Below, piece after piece: positions 16,601 through 25,587 of a stretch of DNA of 40,253 nt. The notes beneath the pieces are model-generated. The model made no database searches. It was given only the letters and a program-made list of their open reading frames with translations, and had not been told where the DNA came from. The position numbers and the translations under genes are program-made. Numbering within the stretch: position 1 is the first letter of the stretch; each line of letters opens with the position of its first letter. This DNA is from Actinomycetota bacterium (GTDB lineage Bacteria; Actinomycetota; Acidimicrobiia; Acidimicrobiales; Ilumatobacteraceae): positions 1 through 40,253 of the forward strand of contig CAUJET010000110.1 of the NCBI GenBank assembly GCA_963169665.1, in the 5' to 3' direction.

Positions 16601-17050
16601 GAGGCCGAGGTCGCGGATGACGTAGCCGGTGAGGCGTTGGGCATCGGCCTGGTCGTAGATGCTGAACGTGCGCGGGTAGCCGAGCCGGTCGGCGTTGGCT
16701 CGCAGGATGCGCACGCAGGCCGAGTGGAACGTGCTCACCCACATCTTCATCGCGACCGGACCGACGAGGGCGGCGACACGCTCGCGCATCTCGCCGGCCG
16801 CTTTGTTGGTGAACGTGATCGCGAGGATCTGCATCGGGTGCACGCCCTCGTCGATGAGGTGGGCGATGCGATGGGTGAGCACCCGGGTCTTGCCAGAACC
16901 GGCGCCGGCGACCACGAGCAGCGGGCCGCCGCGATGCACGACGGCATCGAGCTGGTCGGGGTTCAGCCCGTCGAGGGCGACCCGGCCCCGAGGGCCCGGT
17001 TCGTCGGGATCGACGGGCTCGTCGGGGAACAGTTGGAGGTCGGACGACAT
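13625..17050 (-). CDS. pcrA: ATP-dependent DNA helicase PcrA/UvrD with intein
   Basis: A 1141-residue precursor; after removal of the 353-residue intein (271-623) the mature SF1A helicase has 788 residues, a normal length. Walker A is GAGSGKT (49-55), Walker B is LIDEYQD, and motif III (GDSDQ then SIYGFRGAD) is split by the intein. The C-terminus carries an Arg/Asp/Tyr-rich linker (RQSYRDRDRDRSYG) and the Tudor-like RNA-polymerase-binding module seen in PcrA (IGDDVEHPTFGEGIILEV). It unwinds DNA in repair and at stalled transcription complexes. The ATG at 17050 is preceded by a -10 hexamer and no ribosome binding site. Confidence 0.95.
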   Translation of the reverse strand: MSSDLQLFPDEPVDPDEPGPRGRVALDGLNPDQLDAVVHRGGPLLVVAGAGSGKTRVLTHRIAHLIDEGVHPMQILAITFTNKAAGEMRERVAALVGPVAMKMWVSTFHSACVRILRANADRLGYPRTFSIYDQADAQRLTGYVIRDLGLDAKRFTPRGVHGLISLYKNELVTPDDAAVKAANIFDRKHADVYREYQLRLQRAGAMDFDDLLMKTVELFRHHPDVLESYQQRFRHILIDEYQDTNMAQNELAVLLAKDSGEITAVGDSDQCLPWGTVVSTAAGSAEIQTIDPSALVSGTAGHTDVVVGEVRHRQDGVYHGPLVQITTTSGARLAATPWHIMPLEITAEPGKWFVYLMHRADRGYRVGITTTVRSGHLRQDALGYFVRSNQEHADATWLLRVVDTRAEAAYWESWFAAQYGLPTACFHAIGRPGMAMDDRMIERLYDSLDTTTAAKCLMEDELLHPEFPHHRPQNGRRRQTINLTMFSDQRMGAGYHRVQWSSNRADIAERLERSGFNVRVGKGPNKRLETSRKSYGEAVALAKAAAAAGGLQLRRRISIDGGIVDLMPISHARAGMRVYVEHDGRFVPEAITAIEHVDHSGPVYDLEVAGTHTYVANGILVHNSIYGFRGADVRNINELEDKFPDLTTIVLDQNYRSTQVILDAANAVIANNASKTKKRLWSELGTGDRIVRYQADDEHDEGQWVARSIQSLHDHDFQQWRDVAVFYRTNAQARVLEESLIRVGIPYKVVGGTRFYDRREIKDAMAYLKAVVNPADEVSVKRVLNVPKRGVGDTSVAKIDALAAAAGISFTEAMRRAGDAGVSGPALRGVDRFVQLLDDLAKMVVEPAEGDPEAVPAAGPADVLQNALELSGYLAELEAEASVESNGRLENLGELVGSAREYTRIDEFLEQVALVADTDDLDEDNRVVLMTLHSAKGLEFPNVFLLGMEEGVFPHTRALTEPTELEEERRLAYVGITRAQRKLHLTHAWSRSLFGSTQYNPPSRFIDEIPPDLIEVKGNGGGRSSYGRQSYRDRDRDRSYGQAPEYKRRSPLSSFDPDEDASEAHRERVVEAALRAGRNQPVQSGAESLGLKIGDDVEHPTFGEGIILEVRGEGDRAEATVRFPGVGTKHLSLAWAPLKKL
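15182..16240 (-). mobile_element. PcrA intein with GIY-YIG-like endonuclease insert
   Basis: A 353-residue in-frame protein intron inserted between Gln270 and Ser624 of PcrA. Splicing blocks are all present: Cys1 in CLPWGTVV (block A), TPWH (block B), VYDLEVAGTHTYV (block F) and ILVHN with terminal His-Asn before Ser+1 (block G). Between blocks B and F a stretch with FVYLM, GYRVGIT, a nearby Arg, and AAYWESWFAAQYGLPT matches the order of GIY-YIG nuclease residues. A second small domain (about intein residues 225-290) may bind DNA. No LAGLIDADG or HNH motif is visible. Splicing activity is predicted, not shown. Confidence 0.9.
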
Positions 17051-17059
17051 GGCGTGACC

Positions 17060-17065
17060 ATCCTA
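17060..17065 (-). promoter_or_regulatory. -10 element, leaderless start of pcrA
   Basis: On the minus strand TAGGAT is separated from the pcrA ATG (17048-17050) by 9 nt with no Shine-Dalgarno. Confidence 0.5.
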
Positions 17066-17216
17066 GGGACGGGGTGCCACAGCGACCGGCCGTCCGTGGC
17101 GACGGTGCCGCACGGACATCCACCGACCGGGACGAACGTCCTGACCTGCGCCGCATCGGCCGTCGTCGTGTCAGCGAAGGCGGAGCGGGCATGCGCGATC
17201 TGATTGAATCGTCGCC

Positions 17217-17651
17217 ATGAAGGCAGCAATCCTGGTCGAGAGCCTCACCGGCAACACGTGGAAAGCAGGCGAGCGCATCGGCTCGCTGCTGCAGCAGGAG
17301 GGCTGGTCGATCACCGGTCTGAACCGCGTGCGCGAGCCCGATCACGCCGCGATCCAAGAGGCCGACATGGTGATCGTCGGCACCTGGGTGCACGGCTTGT
17401 TCGTGGTCGGCCAGGCCCCGTGGGGGCTCGGTGGCATCGACAAGCTCCCGATGATGCGCGGCAAGAAGTCGGCCGTGTTCTGCACCTTCGCCCTCAACCC
17501 GGCCAAAACCCTCGACAAGCTCACGAACGCGGTCATGGGCCGCGGAGCCGACGTGCTCGGTGGCGTGGCACTCAACCGCGCCAAGCTCGACGAGCACAGT
17601 GAGGTCTTCGTCGACCGCCTGCTCGCGAACCTGCCGCCCGCACTCCGCTGA
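17217..17651 (+). CDS. flavodoxin-family protein
   Basis: A 144-residue flavodoxin-like protein. The phosphate-binding loop ESLTGNTWKAGERI (residues 8-21) has the S/T-x-T-G-N-T pattern for FMN; VIVGTWVHGLFV follows in the position of the second flavin loop. It is slightly short for a classical flavodoxin. It likely carries electrons or acts as a small FMN oxidoreductase. A weak -10 (TTGAAT, 17204-17209) lies 7 nt before the ATG. It stands alone, convergent with the serpin gene. Confidence 0.8.
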   Translation: MKAAILVESLTGNTWKAGERIGSLLQQEGWSITGLNRVREPDHAAIQEADMVIVGTWVHGLFVVGQAPWGLGGIDKLPMMRGKKSAVFCTFALNPAKTLDKLTNAVMGRGADVLGGVALNRAKLDEHSEVFVDRLLANLPPALR

Positions 17652-17667
17652 TTCCCAGCTGAACCCG

Positions 17668-18966
17668 TCAGCTGCGCGGGTCGGCGACCCGGCCGAGGAA
17701 CAGCACGGCGCCCGTCGCCCGGTCGCGCAGTGCGAACACGAACGGGTGGTCGAACACGAGCGTGATCGGCTCCTCCTCGGGCGGTGCCGACCCGGCAGCG
17801 CCCTCCACCGCGGTGGCAGCGGCGGCCTCGGTGCCCTCCTCGCCCACGGTGATGTTCGCCTGGTGCACCACGCGAGCGATCCGCAACGGGATCTCGGTCG
17901 TGATGCGCGAGAAGTCGGCGGTGTCGCCGAACGCGGTGGTGAGGCCGAGGGCCACGAGCGGCTCGGCGAGATCGAGCGCCGACGACGTGTCCCACCTGGG
18001 CAGCTGCACCAGCGTGAGCCGTGGTTCGAGGTATTGCGTGGCGTCGGTGACGAGGAAGATCTCCTCGAACGTCGGCAGGAACCCGGGCTCGGGCAGGAAC
18101 AACAACATCGCCAGTTCGTCGCCGACGTAGGGCAGTTCGACGGCCTGCCAGCCGTCGCCCGACGCGTACGGCAGTTCGGCCTGGCGCACCATGGTCGGCA
18201 CGTCGACGACGTCGCCCGCTGCGGTGGTGAACGGGGCGTCACGGGTGAGATCGGGTGAGAACGGTTCGGCCCAGCGGGCATTCAGGTAGACCGCGTTCAC
18301 GAGCACGAAACGGGTGAGTTCGTCGAGGGTGTCGGGGGCGAGCAGTTCGGTGATGCGGTCGTTCGTGCGCTCGGTGACCCACGCGTTGATGGCGACCCGT
18401 GCGCCGTCGGGGTCGGACTCGAAGTCGACCAGCTCCACGCCGGATCCGTACTCGGCGGCGAGCACGTCGAGGAACGCCTGCTCGACGTCCAACGGTTCGT
18501 GGAGCCAGGTGGCGTTCGCGAGGGAGAGCTCGACGCCGGAGCGGTTGCGGGCGTCGAGCGCCGCGTCGAGCGCGTTCGTGCCGGCGTGCAGGTCGGTGTC
18601 CGTCGCGTCGTCGTCCACGCTGTCCACACGGAGCACGCGCAACAGTTCGGTGAGCGTGACCCCGTCGGCACCGGCGGTCGCCATCGCAAGGGCGATCGCG
18701 ATGCTCGCCGGCGACAGCACGACGTTGTCGGTCGGGGCGGCCGACGCGAGCCGTCGGTAGAGATCGGTGCCGAACAGGTTGACGGCGTCCGCCGCCGCTG
18801 CGGCCAGCGCGGGGTCTGCGGTCGTGCGGGCGACCATGGATCGGCGTTCGCCGGTGGTGGTCTCGCGCTGGTCGTCGTCGCCGCACGCCTGGAGCAGGGC
18901 GGCGAGCACGGGGGCTGCAGCGAGCGCGGCCAGGAACCTGCGTCGGTCGAACGGTTGCGGGGTCAC
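17668..18966 (-). CDS. serpin (Tat-exported lipoprotein)
   Basis: A 432-residue serine protease inhibitor of the serpin family. The N-terminus has a twin-arginine-like RRRFLAAL and a lipobox ending LLQAC (Cys28), predicting a membrane-anchored extracytoplasmic lipoprotein. Serpin signatures include NVVLSPASIAIALAMATAGA and the C-terminal DHPFVFALRDRATGAVLFLG. The reactive loop hinge EEGTEAAAATAV (about 376-387) is the canonical inhibitory type. By alignment with antitrypsin P1-P1' is Gly392-Ser393, in GAAGSAPP, pointing to a protease preferring small residues. The GTG start overlaps the upstream gene's stop (GTGA). Confidence 0.9.
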   Translation of the reverse strand: MTPQPFDRRRFLAALAAAPVLAALLQACGDDDQRETTTGERRSMVARTTADPALAAAAADAVNLFGTDLYRRLASAAPTDNVVLSPASIAIALAMATAGADGVTLTELLRVLRVDSVDDDATDTDLHAGTNALDAALDARNRSGVELSLANATWLHEPLDVEQAFLDVLAAEYGSGVELVDFESDPDGARVAINAWVTERTNDRITELLAPDTLDELTRFVLVNAVYLNARWAEPFSPDLTRDAPFTTAAGDVVDVPTMVRQAELPYASGDGWQAVELPYVGDELAMLLFLPEPGFLPTFEEIFLVTDATQYLEPRLTLVQLPRWDTSSALDLAEPLVALGLTTAFGDTADFSRITTEIPLRIARVVHQANITVGEEGTEAAAATAVEGAAGSAPPEEEPITLVFDHPFVFALRDRATGAVLFLGRVADPRS

Positions 18967-19502
18967 GGCTCGGTCGTGTCGGCCGCCGGCGCCGTGGTCA
19001 CGGTCGTCTGCTCGTCGGATTCGGCGGCCGCGCGCAGGTCGATCACCACCACGTCGCTCACCAGCACCCGTGCCTGCTCCGGTCGGGCGAGGTCGTCGAC
19101 CTCGAGCGTACGCCCCTCGCAATCGGTGTACTGCCGGGTCTGCTCGATCTGGGACACCTTGCAGGTGGGTTCGCGGTCGGCCGGGTGGGCGTAGCGCACG
19201 CGCCAGCCCTGTGCCGGATCGTCGCCCTGATGGTCGAGCACGATGCTCCGGTCGGCGCCGTCGCCGACGAGTCCCTGGAACAGCAGCGGGCCGTCCTCGA
19301 CGATGAGATCGGCGAGGGACTGGGTGGGACCGACCTCGAACTGTGTCTGGGCGAGGCGCTCCTCGACCTTCTCGGGATTCCGCGACAGCAGCGAGGCGAT
19401 GCCCCACGTGACGAGGCCGAGGAGCGCGAAGAACACCAGGCCGCCGGCGACGGGCAGGACCGCCCGAGCGAGGTTGGAACGCGGTTGCCAGCGGGTCTGC
19501 AC
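18963..19502 (-). CDS. single-pass membrane protein coupled to the serpin
   Basis: A 179-residue protein I do not recognise. A short basic N-terminus (RWQPRSNLAR) precedes one membrane helix (about residues 13-38), then an extracytoplasmic domain of about 140 residues with two cysteines (PTCKV and TDCEGR) that could pair. The C-terminus is Thr/Ala-rich. The start is uncertain: GTG 19502 is chosen because a CAGACT hexamer lies 6 nt upstream, but an earlier GTG is possible. The 4-nt overlap with the serpin gene implies coupled expression and perhaps a shared job at the cell surface. Confidence 0.7.
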   Translation of the reverse strand: MQTRWQPRSNLARAVLPVAGGLVFFALLGLVTWGIASLLSRNPEKVEERLAQTQFEVGPTQSLADLIVEDGPLLFQGLVGDGADRSIVLDHQGDDPAQGWRVRYAHPADREPTCKVSQIEQTRQYTDCEGRTLEVDDLARPEQARVLVSDVVVIDLRAAAESDEQTTVTTAPAADTTEP

Positions 19503-19612
19503 GCCGCCAGTCTGCTCCACCGCCGCCCCGCTCCCAACGCAGGCCCCGGTACTCGCCCGACGCCACGTCGGCCTCGGGAGGGCACCAGTTGGAGTGGAGG
19601 GCGTTCGACGGC

Positions 19613-19618
19613 CTAGGG
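19613..19618 (+). promoter_or_regulatory. promoter of the B12-subunit/sucCD operon
   Basis: TTGGAG (19588-19593) and TAGGGT (19613-19618) are 19 bp apart; the -10 ends 10 nt before the GTG at 19629. A leaderless or nearly leaderless transcript is expected. Confidence 0.6.
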
Positions 19619-19628
19619 TCCACCACTC

Positions 19629-20033
19629 GTGAAGCGCACGTATCGAGTCGTCGTCGCGAAGCCTGGCCTCGATGGCCACGATCGCGGAGCCAAGACCATC
19701 ACCCGAGCGTTGCGCGACCACGGTTTCGAGGTCATCTACACCGGGCTGCACCAGACGCCCGAACAGATCGCCGAGACCTCCCTCCAGGAGGACGTCGACG
19801 CCGTGGGTCTGTCGCTGCTGAGCGGTGCTCACCTCACGCTGTTCCCACGCGTGATGGAGGAGCTGCGCAACCGCGACCTCGGTGATGTCATGGTGTTCGG
19901 CGGCGGCGTCATCCCCGACGCCGACGCCCGCGTGCTCCGCGAGCAGGGTGTCGCCGAGATCTTCGGTCCCGGCGCCTCGCTCAAGGGCATCGCAACATGG
20001 TTGGAATCGGCGCTCGACGCCAGAGAGGACTGA
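19629..20033 (+). CDS. stand-alone cobalamin-binding subunit of an acyl-CoA mutase
   Basis: A 134-residue B12-binding domain. The base-off ligand motif is Asp15-x-His17-x2-Gly20 (LDGHDRG), followed by GLSLLSGAH and FGGGVIPD, as in the C-terminal domain of methylmalonyl-CoA mutase and the small subunits of 2-hydroxyisobutyryl- or ethylmalonyl-type mutases. A separate large subunit is needed and is not in this window. The stop is 4 nt before sucC, so the mutase subunit and succinyl-CoA synthetase are probably co-expressed, which would fit propionyl-CoA to succinate flux. Confidence 0.85.
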   Translation: MKRTYRVVVAKPGLDGHDRGAKTITRALRDHGFEVIYTGLHQTPEQIAETSLQEDVDAVGLSLLSGAHLTLFPRVMEELRNRDLGDVMVFGGGVIPDADARVLREQGVAEIFGPGASLKGIATWLESALDARED

Positions 20034-20037
20034 TCCA

Positions 20038-21189
<1,152 letters not shown>

Positions 21190-21191
21190 TC

Positions 21192-22091
21192 ATGGCCATC
21201 TTCGTCAACGCCGACACCAAGGTGATCGTCCAGGGCCTCACCGGTGGCCAGGGCAAGTACCACGGTCTGCGCAACCAGGCTTACGGCACCCAGGTAGTCG
21301 GCGGTGTCACGCCCGGCAAGGGCGGCACCGATGTCGAAGGCATCCCGGTGTTCAACTCCGTCGCCGAGGCCGTGGCCGCGACCGGCGCTACCGCGTCGTT
21401 CATCGCCGTGCCGCCCAAGGCCGCGAGCGCCGCGATCCTCGAGGCCGCCGCTGCGGGCATCGGGTTCATCGTGTGCATCACCGAGGGCATCCCCGCCCAG
21501 GACGAGGCCAAGGTCTACAACACCCTCGTCCGCGACTACCCGAACACCCGCCTCCTCGGCCCGAACTGCCCGGGCATCATCAGCCCAGGCAAGTGCAACA
21601 TCGGCATCACCGCCGGCGAGATCGCCGAGCTCCCGTCGGCATCGGGCCCCAACGTCGGCATCGTCAGCCGCTCGGGCACGCTCACCTATCAGGCGCTGTA
21701 CGAACTGAAGCAGCGGGGCATCGGCGTGAGCACCTGCGTCGGCATCGGTGGCGACCCCGTGCCGGGCACGAACTTCATCGACTGTCTGAAGGAGTTCCAG
21801 GCCGACCCCGAGACCCACGCGATCATCATGATCGGTGAGATCGGCGGCTCGGCAGAGGAAGAGGCGGCGGAGTTCATCAAGGCGAACGTCACCAAGCCGA
21901 TGAGCGCCTACATCGCCGGCGTCACCGCACCCGAGGGCAAGAAGATGGGCCACGCCGGTGCGATCACCAGCGGTGGCAAAGGCACGGCCCAGGGCAAGAT
22001 GGACGCACTGCGCGCCGCCGGCGTGAAGGTGGGCCTCAACCCCACCGAGGCCGGCGACCTGATGGCCGAGATCGTCGCCACGCTGAAGTAG
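21192..22091 (+). CDS. sucD: succinyl-CoA synthetase alpha subunit
   Basis: A 299-residue alpha subunit. TGGQGKYHG and GGVTPGKGG form the CoA-binding Rossmann part; [11 protein letters not shown] and the phosphohistidine loop [10 protein letters not shown] (His254) form the catalytic part. It is directly downstream of sucC and ends before a strong terminator hairpin at 22155. Confidence 0.97.
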   Translation: MAIFVNADTKVIVQGLTGGQGKYHGLRNQAYGTQVVGGVTPGKGGTDVEGIPVFNSVAEAVAATGATASFIAVPPKAASAAILEAAAAGIGFIVCITEGIPAQDEAKVYNTLVRDYPNTRLLGPNCPGIISPGKCNIGITAGEIAELPSASGPNVGIVSRSGTLTYQALYELKQRGIGVSTCVGIGGDPVPGTNFIDCLKEFQADPETHAIIMIGEIGGSAEEEAAEFIKANVTKPMSAYIAGVTAPEGKKMGHAGAITSGGKGTAQGKMDALRAAGVKVGLNPTEAGDLMAEIVATLK

Positions 22092-22154
22092 GACGAAGAG
22101 CAGGAGGCTGGTGGGTCCTGACGGACCGATCGGCACACGACCACCGAACGCGAA

Positions 22155-22180
22155 GGAGCCCCGCCATGAGGCGGGGCTCC
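22155..22180 (+). terminator. hairpin terminator after sucD
   Basis: A perfect 11-bp stem (GGAGCCCCGCC, then loop ATGA, then the complement) followed by TGTCGTTG. It sits 64 nt after the sucD stop and may also serve the convergent gene ending at 22229. Confidence 0.85.
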
Positions 22181-22228
22181 TGTCGTTGTCGGACTCGATT
22201 CGGACTCGTTGCGGTCGAGTCGCCCTGC

Positions 22229-22855
22229 TCAGCCGAGCGGCGGCGGGGGAGGCGGCGGCGTCCCGGGTGCCGGCGGCGGGGGCGGCGGGGGCGGCGGCGT
22301 CGTCGACGCGGGCGGGGGCGGCGGCGGGGGCACCGAGCCCATCGACGGGCCGCCGGCGTTGAACTGGCTCTTGATCTTGTTGACGTCCTTCAGGTCGTTC
22401 AGGTCGCCGCCGGACTCCTTGAACCCGAGGAAGGCACCGGCGAAGGCCACGAGGCCGCTGATCACCGAGAGGATGAGGCCGAAGCCGCGGCCGACGTCGA
22501 CGCCGCCGAACGCCTCGAGTTCGTCCTTGCCGTCGAGCGGGTTGAAGATGAACCGGATGAGCAGCAGAAGGGACGCGAGGCCGGTGGCGCCGAGCATGAT
22601 CAGCGGCCACGGGAGGTTCGGCTTCAACGTGCCCATGACGAGCAGCACGGTGATCACGCCCGTACCGATGACGAGGATCCACGGGACGATGCCCGTGAAG
22701 AAGAAGTCGAAGACGTTGCCTCCGTCAGCTGCGCCGAAGGAGCCGAAATCGCTCTCGAAGTCGATCGAGATCCAGTTGAAGAAGCCGAACAGGAAGAAAC
22801 CTGCAGCACCTCCCACCTTCAACCAATCGCTGGTCTTGAACTTGCTGAAGTCCAT
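22229..22855 (-). CDS. membrane protein with polyproline tail
   Basis: A 208-residue protein I do not recognise. After MDFSKFKTSDWLKV come four hydrophobic segments (about residues 15-30, 50-72, 80-100 and 122-140), then a soluble stretch and a C-terminal tail of about 35 residues made almost only of Pro with a few Ala, Ser, Thr and Gly. The ATG at 22855 is supported by GGGAGGG just upstream. The tail is low complexity and could bind SH3- or WW-like partners or simply be disordered. It is convergent with sucD and divergent from purH. Confidence 0.75.
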   Translation of the reverse strand: MDFSKFKTSDWLKVGGAAGFFLFGFFNWISIDFESDFGSFGAADGGNVFDFFFTGIVPWILVIGTGVITVLLVMGTLKPNLPWPLIMLGATGLASLLLLIRFIFNPLDGKDELEAFGGVDVGRGFGLILSVISGLVAFAGAFLGFKESGGDLNDLKDVNKIKSQFNAGGPSMGSVPPPPPPPASTTPPPPPPPPPAPGTPPPPPPPLG

Positions 22856-22884
22856 CTGTCCCTCCCAGGTCACTGCCGGATCAC

Positions 22885-22910
22885 TGACACGAACGTCGGG
22901 TGTCGTGTCA
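22885..22910. promoter_or_regulatory. inverted repeat, possible operator
   Basis: TGACACGA (22885-22892) and TCGTGTCA (22903-22910) form a perfect 8-bp inverted repeat with a 10-bp centre, in the spacer between the divergent membrane-protein and purH genes, 30 bp upstream of the former's start. It could be a repressor operator or a 5' leader hairpin. Confidence 0.4.
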
Positions 22911-22972
22911 CCCCGTCCGGCGCCGAACGTACACCTTGTCAACGCGGCTCCTCGGTGATCGCCATCGTCTCG

Positions 22973-22978
22973 TAACGT
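22973..22978 (+). promoter_or_regulatory. -10 element, leaderless start of purH
   Basis: TAACGT ends 7 nt before ATG 22986, with no Shine-Dalgarno. Confidence 0.55.
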
Positions 22979-22985
22979 CCGTCGC

Positions 22986-24503
22986 ATGCCCATCGCGCTG
23001 CTGTCCGTGTACGACAAGACCGGGATCGTCGAGCTCGCCACCGGTCTCCACCGGCTCGGCTGGACGATCGTGAGCAGTGGCGGCACCGCCGCAGCGGTGA
23101 TCGCCGCCGGGGTGCCGGCGATCGACGTCGCCGATCTCACCGGGGTGCCAGCGATCCTCGACCACCGAGTGGTGACGCTGCACCCGAAGGTCCACGGCGG
23201 TCTGCTCGCCGACCCGACCAAGCCCGAGCACGTGGCCGACATGGCCGAGTACGGCATCCAGCCGATCGACCTCGTGGTCGTGAACCTCTACCCGTTCGCC
23301 GGCGATCCGAGCATCGAGCTCATCGACATCGGCGGTCCAGCGATGGTGCGCGCGGCCGCGAAGAACCACGCGCATGTCGCGGTCGTCGTGAATCCGGTCG
23401 ACTACGAGCCGGTCCTCGCCGAGGTGACCGCCGCAGGATCGGTGTCGGCCCGCACCCGCCGCCGTCTGGCCCGCGACGCGTTCGTGACGATCTCGGCCTA
23501 CGACGCCCAGATCGCGAACTGGTTCGACGCCAGCGGTGACGAGCTCGGCGACGGCGGGGGCGACCCGCTGCCACCGGCGATGCAGCTGTCGCTCACCCTG
23601 CAGCAGTCGTTGCGCTACGGCGAGAACCCGCACCAACAGGGCGCCCGCTACCTCGCCGACGGGGCACGCAGTTGGTGGGACGACATGGTGCAGCACGGCG
23701 GCAAGGACCTGAGCTACCTGAACCTGTACGACACCGAAGCAGCGTGGAAGCTGGTGCACCGCTTCGACCAGCCGGCGTGCGTGATCGTGAAGCACGCGAA
23801 CCCGTGCGGCGTCGCCGTCGCCGACGACGTCACCACTGCGTACGTGCGCGCCAACGCCTGCGACCCGGTGAGTGCGTTCGGTGGCATCGTGGCGCTCAAC
23901 CGCGAGGTGACCGCCGATCTGGCGGAGGCGCTCGCTCCGGTGTTCACCGAGGTGGTCGTCGCCCCGTCGTACACGCCCGACGCCCTCGAGGTTTTCGCCC
24001 GCAAGGGCAACCTGCGCGTGCTGTCGGGTCCGAGGCCGTACGGCTCGGTCCTCGATCTGCGCAGCATCGACGGCGGGCTGCTCGTGCAGCAGGCCGACAC
24101 CGTCGACCTCGACCGCTCGCACTGGCAGGTGGTCACCGCCGCCGCTCCAACCGTTGCCCAGATGGACGACCTCGCCTTCGCCTGGACCGTGTGTGCCGCG
24201 GTGAGCAGCAACGCGATCGTCTACGCCCACGAGCGGCAGGCGTTCGGCATCGGTGCCGGCCAGCAGAACCGGCTCGACAGCGCACGCATCGCAGCGGAGC
24301 GTTCCGCTGGCCGGGCCCAGGGCGGGGTGTGTGCGAGCGACGCGTTCTTCCCGTTCCGCGACGGGCTCGACGCGGCGGCGGCCGCCGGGATCCGTGCGGT
24401 CATCCAGCCGGGCGGCAGCGTGCGCGACACCGAGGTGATCGCGGCCGCAGACGAGCACGGCATCGCGATGGTCTTCACGGGTGAACGGCACTTCCGGCAC
24501 TGA
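22986..24503 (+). CDS. purH: bifunctional AICAR formyltransferase/IMP cyclohydrolase
   Basis: A 505-residue enzyme for the last two steps of purine synthesis. The N-terminal MGS-like cyclohydrolase domain shows [26 protein letters not shown] and VVNLYPF; the C-terminal formyltransferase part shows [19 protein letters not shown] and the final PGGSVRD and GERHFRH. Full length. It uses 10-formyl-THF, and metF, another folate enzyme, lies next downstream after a palindromic spacer. Confidence 0.97.
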   Translation: MPIALLSVYDKTGIVELATGLHRLGWTIVSSGGTAAAVIAAGVPAIDVADLTGVPAILDHRVVTLHPKVHGGLLADPTKPEHVADMAEYGIQPIDLVVVNLYPFAGDPSIELIDIGGPAMVRAAAKNHAHVAVVVNPVDYEPVLAEVTAAGSVSARTRRRLARDAFVTISAYDAQIANWFDASGDELGDGGGDPLPPAMQLSLTLQQSLRYGENPHQQGARYLADGARSWWDDMVQHGGKDLSYLNLYDTEAAWKLVHRFDQPACVIVKHANPCGVAVADDVTTAYVRANACDPVSAFGGIVALNREVTADLAEALAPVFTEVVVAPSYTPDALEVFARKGNLRVLSGPRPYGSVLDLRSIDGGLLVQQADTVDLDRSHWQVVTAAAPTVAQMDDLAFAWTVCAAVSSNAIVYAHERQAFGIGAGQQNRLDSARIAAERSAGRAQGGVCASDAFFPFRDGLDAAAAAGIRAVIQPGGSVRDTEVIAAADEHGIAMVFTGERHFRH

Positions 24504-24504
24504 A

Positions 24505-24623
24505 CAACCCCGCGATGAGAGATGAGTGGCGCTGGCGACCGCATCTCTCATCGCGACGGGTCGCCACCGATCGGCGATGAGAGAAGGGCGCGCCACAGCC
24601 GCTCATCACTCATCGCGGGGTTG
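24505..24623. repeat. four-copy palindromic element between purH and metF
   Basis: The word CGCGATGAGAGATG occurs at 24511, inverted at 24542-24555, direct again in part at 24574-24584, and inverted at 24603-24618, about 31 bp apart. The outer arms (from 24505 and to 24623) match at 24 of the first 26 positions. It fills the 161-bp spacer up to the metF promoter. It may act as a terminator or as a REP/BIME-like element. Confidence 0.8.
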
Positions 24624-24664
24624 GGTGTGGCGCGTTCGGCGCCGGAACCTGCGAGACTTTTGCC

Positions 24665-25534
24665 ATGGCACGGATCGCGGACCTCCTGGCCGCCGGGACG
24701 ACGTACTCGTTCGAGTTCTTCCCGCCCAAGAACGAGGCGGGTTGGCTGAGCCTCGGCCGCACCATCGCCGAGCTCGAGCACCTCGCGCCGCACTACGTGA
24801 GCGTCACCTACGGAGCGGGGGGCAGTACCCGCACGCGCACCGCCGACCTCGTGTCGTGGGTGAAGCGGCAGACGCCGATCTCGCCGATGGCACACCTCAC
24901 CGGCCAGGGCCACACCCGCGCCGAGATCCGCGACATCCTCATCGACTACCGCGCGGAGGGCGTCGAGAACATCCTCGCCCTCGGCGGCGACCCTCCGGCC
25001 GACGGGTCGGCGCATGCAGTGAGCGAGTACCAGTTCTCGAGCGAGCTGGTCGACGACGTCCGCGAGTTCGGTGGCTTCTCGATCGGCGTCGCCGCCCATC
25101 CCGAACTGCACCCGCGCTCGCCCGACCGGGACTCCGATCGACGACACCTGGCCGCCAAGCTCGTCCGCGCCGACTTCGCGATCACCCAGTTCTTCTTCGA
25201 GGTCGACCACTACCTCGCGCTGGTCGACGACCTGTCGTCGCACGGCTGCGACAAGCCGGTGGTGCCGGGCATCATGCCGGTGACGAACCTCGCCCAGGTG
25301 AGCCGGATGGCGCACATGTCCGGCGCCGAGGTGCCGGGCTGGTTGGTGGAGCGTGTGGCCAAGGCCGGCGACGATCCCGACGAGGCGTCGCGCATCGGCG
25401 TGGAGATCGCGTCCGAGCTCTGTGCCCGACTGCTGGAGGCCGGTGCACCCGGTCTGCACTTCTACACGCTGAACCGCAGCGGCCCGACCCGCGACCTGTG
25501 GGCCAACCTCGGCCTCGACCGCGCCCAGCCCTGA
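24665..25534 (+). CDS. metF: methylenetetrahydrofolate reductase
   Basis: A 289-residue TIM-barrel flavoenzyme reducing methylene-THF to methyl-THF for methionine synthesis. YSFEFFPPKNEAGW, VSVTYGAGGSTR and the FAD/folate-site LALGGDPP are characteristic, as are ITQFFFEVDHY and GIMPVTN. The ATG at 24665 has a weak -10 (GAGACT, 24653-24658) 6 nt upstream and no Shine-Dalgarno. Confidence 0.93.
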   Translation: MARIADLLAAGTTYSFEFFPPKNEAGWLSLGRTIAELEHLAPHYVSVTYGAGGSTRTRTADLVSWVKRQTPISPMAHLTGQGHTRAEIRDILIDYRAEGVENILALGGDPPADGSAHAVSEYQFSSELVDDVREFGGFSIGVAAHPELHPRSPDRDSDRRHLAAKLVRADFAITQFFFEVDHYLALVDDLSSHGCDKPVVPGIMPVTNLAQVSRMAHMSGAEVPGWLVERVAKAGDDPDEASRIGVEIASELCARLLEAGAPGLHFYTLNRSGPTRDLWANLGLDRAQP

Positions 25535-25556
25535 CCCGTCCCTGACCCTCCCGGAC

Positions 25557-25587
25557 CCGACGGTCGTGCGGCATTCGTCACCGTCGG
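25557..25587. terminator. stem-loop between convergent metF and MocR genes
   Basis: CCGACGGT (25557-25564) and ACCGTCGG (25580-25587) pair perfectly around a 15-nt loop in the 53-bp spacer between the two stops; a bidirectional terminator is likely. Confidence 0.5.
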
